A stretch of DNA of 64,000 bases from CALRWV02 sp943371965 (GTDB lineage Bacteria; Bacteroidota; JABWAT01), in the NCBI GenBank assembly GCA_943371965.1, contig CALRWV020000001.1, forward strand, positions 248,001 through 312,000, read 5' to 3'. The translations under genes were made by a program, and so were the position numbers. Shown here piece after piece: positions 61,388-64,000 of the stretch (position 1 is the stretch's first letter; each line of letters starts with the position of its first letter). The notes under the pieces are model-generated. The model searched no databases. It saw only the letters and a list, made by a program, of their open reading frames with translations, and was not told where the DNA came from.

Positions 61388-62002
61388 TTATTTCAGTACA
61401 TGTAAACCGTTTAATATTATTTCCGCTTGATATTTAAAATTAATACTTTGCGTTTCAAAATCAGAATTACTTGGATCAGGATAATTTACTCTCATGATAA
61501 ACACTGAAAATGCATAGGAATCGGTAGATTCACTCAAATAAATCAACAAATTGGTTAAATATTTATTCGATGTTTCCGTATATTTTTTGCCTTTGAGGAA
61601 AATAAAATGTCTTTTCTTGACATTGTAAGAAGAATCTTCTTTGACAATTTTATATTGGTCAAAAAGTTGAATCTGTAATTGTTTGAAAATATCGTTAAGT
61701 TTTCTTTCTTTATCTTCTCCACGGAAAATACCTAAGCTCAAATTACTTTTTAAAAAAGATGAATATGATGAAGATATATAATAACTGTTAGTGTCAATAT
61801 TAATTGAATCTATTTTATCGTAAAGTATTAATCCCAAAGAATCACTTGTCTGTATGTAGAATCTTCCTTCTTTTGATTCAAAAAATCCAGTAACAGACTT
61901 ATCAGATTCATTATAATAATTCTTATCATCATTCAGCAATTTAACTATTGAACAAGAAGAAAAACTAAAAATATAAATTATAATTAAAATGAAATGTTTC
62001 AT
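61388..62002 (-). CDS. Hypothetical AT-rich lipoprotein between duplicated Wzx ends
   Basis: 204 residues. Lipobox FSFSSC (Cys17). Body alpha/beta, e.g. SVTGFFESKEGRFYIQTSDS and YLTNLLIYLSESTDSYAFSV. Its ATG overlaps the wzx stop (ATGA at 61999-62002), so it is translated with the flippase. The 119-bp Wzx end repeated on both sides suggests that this gene came in by recombination between two wzx copies or by a tandem duplication. No family recognised. Base composition is clearly more AT-rich than hutI-hutG. Confidence 0.6.
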   Translation of the reverse strand: MKHFILIIIYIFSFSSCSIVKLLNDDKNYYNESDKSVTGFFESKEGRFYIQTSDSLGLILYDKIDSINIDTNSYYISSSYSSFLKSNLSLGIFRGEDKERKLNDIFKQLQIQLFDQYKIVKEDSSYNVKKRHFIFLKGKKYTETSNKYLTNLLIYLSESTDSYAFSVFIMRVNYPDPSNSDFETQSINFKYQAEIILNGLHVLK

Positions 62003-63258
62003 TTCCTCGAAATTCTATAATAATAAAAATAAAAAACTAGATATAAAGCAGACAGCAAATAAGTATTCAAATACAAAAACTGTTCAAATGAAAAATGAAA
62101 TTGATCTGAAATAAAAAACGTAACAATAGTAGCAACCAGCAGTGAAGTATGAATTAAAAGGGAAGGCCTCCATTTTTCATACACATTCAAAGTTCCGCTT
62201 AAAGTCGTACTAATAAAACGGACAAAAAATAACGGGAGCAGAATTCTGGCATAACTTCCTGCCGGTTTCCACTGCTCTCCGAAAACAAAACCGAACACGT
62301 CTTCAATGAAAAAATAGATTAGGGTAAAAATAGGAATTCCTGCCAACAGAAGTCGTTGTGAGGTGTATTTAAACGTGTTGAAGGAATTTCCTGTTTTTTT
62401 CTTTTCTGATGATGCCTGTTCAAGATATACTTGTCCAACAGCAGTTCCGATGACAATTGCAGGTGATGACAGTACACGGAAAATGAGTGCGTAAAATCCA
62501 ACAAAAACGGGATTGAACAAAAAGGAAAGAAACAGATTGACTAAATTGAAAGACAGACTGTTCAACAGAGAACCAACCACAGAAAATCTTGGCAGGTCTT
62601 TATATTGTAATGCCGTTGATTTCAGATTCTCAACAGAAAATTGAAACAGTTTGGTTTTGAAGAGTTTCCATGCTTTTGAAAACAAAAGTGCGGTTGAAAT
62701 GACAATCCCAAACAGATTTCCGAAAATCAATCCGTTTCCATATTTGAAAAATCCAAAGGAAATTTGTGTTGTTGCTGTTAGGGTTGGCTGTGCAATTTTT
62801 CCTGCTGAAATGATGGAATATTCCTTTTTCCGGTTCAGCAGTTGAGCAAGGGTTTGGTAAACTCCATTCAGAAATAAAGCCAGAGGAACGAAATACAGGT
62901 AAACAGCAATTTCCGGTTGCCCAAGCAAGTCTGCAAATTCAGAATCAAATGCAACAACAAGAGCAAACGAAAAAACACTCAGAAAGAAAGAAATGACGAT
63001 GGAAAGTGCAGTCAAATTTAAGGCTGTTTCTTCCTCCTCTGTTACTACAATTGCGAATTCATACCGTCCGGTGGAAATCACTGAAAGGATTGCTGTAATG
63101 CTCAGAAAAATAGCAAAAACGCCGTATTCTTCGGGGGAATACAATCGGGTAACAATCGGAGAAACCAAAACCGGAATAGCCTGACCAATAGTCGTTCCAG
63201 TCATCAAGGTGAGAACGTTTTTGGCAAATTCAGATTTCGGTAAATATTTTTTGATCAT
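61999..63258 (-). CDS. Polysaccharide flippase (Wzx/PST family)
   Basis: 419 residues, about twelve membrane helices. N-terminal hallmark VLTLMTGTTIGQAIPVLVSP followed by IVTRLYSPEEYGVFAIFLSI; the middle has SLSFNLVNLFLSFLFNPVFV and FYALIFRVLSSPAIVIGTAV. It flips lipid-linked sugar repeat units across the inner membrane, probably for O-antigen or capsule. The glycosyltransferase at 63480 fits the same pathway, on the other strand. Confidence 0.9.
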   Translation of the reverse strand: MIKKYLPKSEFAKNVLTLMTGTTIGQAIPVLVSPIVTRLYSPEEYGVFAIFLSITAILSVISTGRYEFAIVVTEEEETALNLTALSIVISFFLSVFSFALVVAFDSEFADLLGQPEIAVYLYFVPLALFLNGVYQTLAQLLNRKKEYSIISAGKIAQPTLTATTQISFGFFKYGNGLIFGNLFGIVISTALLFSKAWKLFKTKLFQFSVENLKSTALQYKDLPRFSVVGSLLNSLSFNLVNLFLSFLFNPVFVGFYALIFRVLSSPAIVIGTAVGQVYLEQASSEKKKTGNSFNTFKYTSQRLLLAGIPIFTLIYFFIEDVFGFVFGEQWKPAGSYARILLPLFFVRFISTTLSGTLNVYEKWRPSLLIHTSLLVATIVTFFISDQFHFSFEQFLYLNTYLLSALYLVFYFYYYRISRK

Positions 63259-63272
63259 GATTTATAATAAAC

Positions 63273-63432
63273 CGCTAAGACGCGGAGACGCAAAGGAATT
63301 TAAATACATTTTGTGACGCTGAAGAACGCTGAAAGAATAAGAAAAAATAAAGTAGTTATGGTAATTATGTTTTACTTTAATTCCTTGTTTCTTGTGTATT
63401 TTCATAACTGTCTGCGTTTATCAGCGTCAACG
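63273..63432. repeat. Inverted-repeat intergenic element, second copy of the GACGCTGA type
   Basis: Starts with ctaagacgcggagacgcaaa (63276-63295), left arm gacgctgaagaacgctgaaa (63315-63334), right arm 63403-63428, whose reverse complement begins gacgctgataaacgcagaca. The element fills the divergent gap between the flippase and glycosyltransferase genes, so it lies in their shared promoter region. Confidence 0.6.
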
Positions 63433-63479
63433 TTATTAATTAGTTTGTTCCTTAACGGTTTAAATTACTATTTTTGTTT

Positions 63480-64000
63480 ATGAAATTTTCCGTTACTGCA
63501 GTAATTGTCAACTACAAAACTCCTGACCTGACTGAGAAAGCTGTAAAATCGCTTTTCAGTTTTTATCCTGACCTTCCGCTTATTTTGATTGACAATGAAG
63601 CTGATTCTGATTCGGCAAGTTATTTCAAAAAACTTCAAAATGAAATTCCAACCCTGAATTACTTTCCACAGGAAAAAAATTGGCATCACGGTCCAGGAAT
63701 GGATTTGGGAATTAAAGCAGCTAAAACAGATTGGGTTTTGATATTTGATTCCGACTGTGAAGTTTTAGTCCCTGAGTTGCTTGAAAAAATGTTTAGGTTG
63801 GTTGATTCAGATTTGGTTTATATGGTTGGTCAGAAAGACACGGTTGATGAAAATGGAAAAGATTTGAGAAATGGCGAAACAGGTTTTGGATATGTTCATC
63901 CCAAATGTGCGTTGGTCAGAAAATCAATTTATCTGGAGATTTCCCCATTTGAAATTCATGGTGCGCCTTGCCTTAAAAATGAAAGGGAAGCTGTTTCAAA
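63480..64000 (+). CDS. Family 2 glycosyltransferase, cut by window edge
   Basis: 173 codons seen, open at the right end. N-terminus VTAVIVNYKTPDLTEKAVKS with VLIFDSDCEV as the DxD-type metal/sugar-nucleotide site near residue 90, a GT-A fold. It probably adds sugars to the polysaccharide repeat unit whose flippase gene is on the left. Start at ATG 63480. Confidence 0.85.
   Translation, partial: MKFSVTAVIVNYKTPDLTEKAVKSLFSFYPDLPLILIDNEADSDSASYFKKLQNEIPTLNYFPQEKNWHHGPGMDLGIKAAKTDWVLIFDSDCEVLVPELLEKMFRLVDSDLVYMVGQKDTVDENGKDLRNGETGFGYVHPKCALVRKSIYLEISPFEIHGAPCLKNEREAVS

Overview
The window comes from an AT-rich member of the Bacteroidota/Ignavibacteria (FCB) group. The evidence is a C-terminal type IX secretion (T9SS) sorting domain on a large secreted protein, an ECF sigma / FecR / STN-TonB-receptor cassette, giant sensor kinases with two-component-regulator propellers, a fused CcoN-CcoO cbb3 oxidase with a one-heme CcoP, many small lipoproteins and mostly weak Shine-Dalgarno sequences. 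The exact genus cannot be told from sequence reading alone. I saw no rRNA, tRNA or CRISPR array.

Layout. 1-6256: mixed small genes, namely a truncated CoiA-like nuclease, a methyltransferase, a SOUL protein, a K+ channel and a hotdog thioesterase, plus a decayed thioesterase copy near 950-1015. 6433-20487: four sensor histidine kinases in tandem. Three have periplasmic propellers and one has a 7TMR-DISM sensor; all share one family of cytoplasmic kinase module and none has a receiver or DNA-binding domain. 20500-23539: a Trm112-like protein, nadC, SlyD-type FKBP, acpS, a MerR regulator and tpx. 23578-25024 (minus): a small membrane protein, dtd and prmC, joined by ATGA overlaps. 25167-32579 (minus): ECF sigma factor, FecR anti-sigma factor, TonB receptor and a T9SS-secreted protein, which together look like a trans-envelope signalling and uptake locus. 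32703-34325: a lone receiver protein, a coiled-coil lipoprotein and a cytochrome c. 34790-43296: a complete cbb3 oxidase operon (ccoI-ccoS-ccoNO-ccoQ-ccoP-ccoG-ccoH-TauE/SafE), preceded by a 28-bp near-perfect palindrome close to a promoter. 43490-45631: a GH97 glucosidase. 45635-46530: a DUF559 endonuclease gene between two structured inverted-repeat elements. 46563-54067 (minus): a run of secreted, lipoprotein and membrane proteins of unknown function with one broken gene. 54641-60576 (minus): DUF1569, DinB, cytochrome P460, an epimerase, a YdeI-like protein and the histidine-degradation genes hutG-hutI. 60726-63258 (minus): a rearranged, very AT-rich patch with an Rhs-core remnant and a duplicated 3' end of the flippase gene. 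63480-64000: the start of a glycosyltransferase.

Best candidates for something undescribed are: (1) the DUF559 gene whose last codons lie inside a three-hairpin repeat, with a third copy at 54581 that keeps the hairpin plan while changing stem bases; (2) the four-kinase array with nearly interchangeable kinase modules and different sensors; (3) the Wzx 3'-end duplication with an Rhs-core fragment fused behind it; (4) the palindrome in front of the cbb3 operon.
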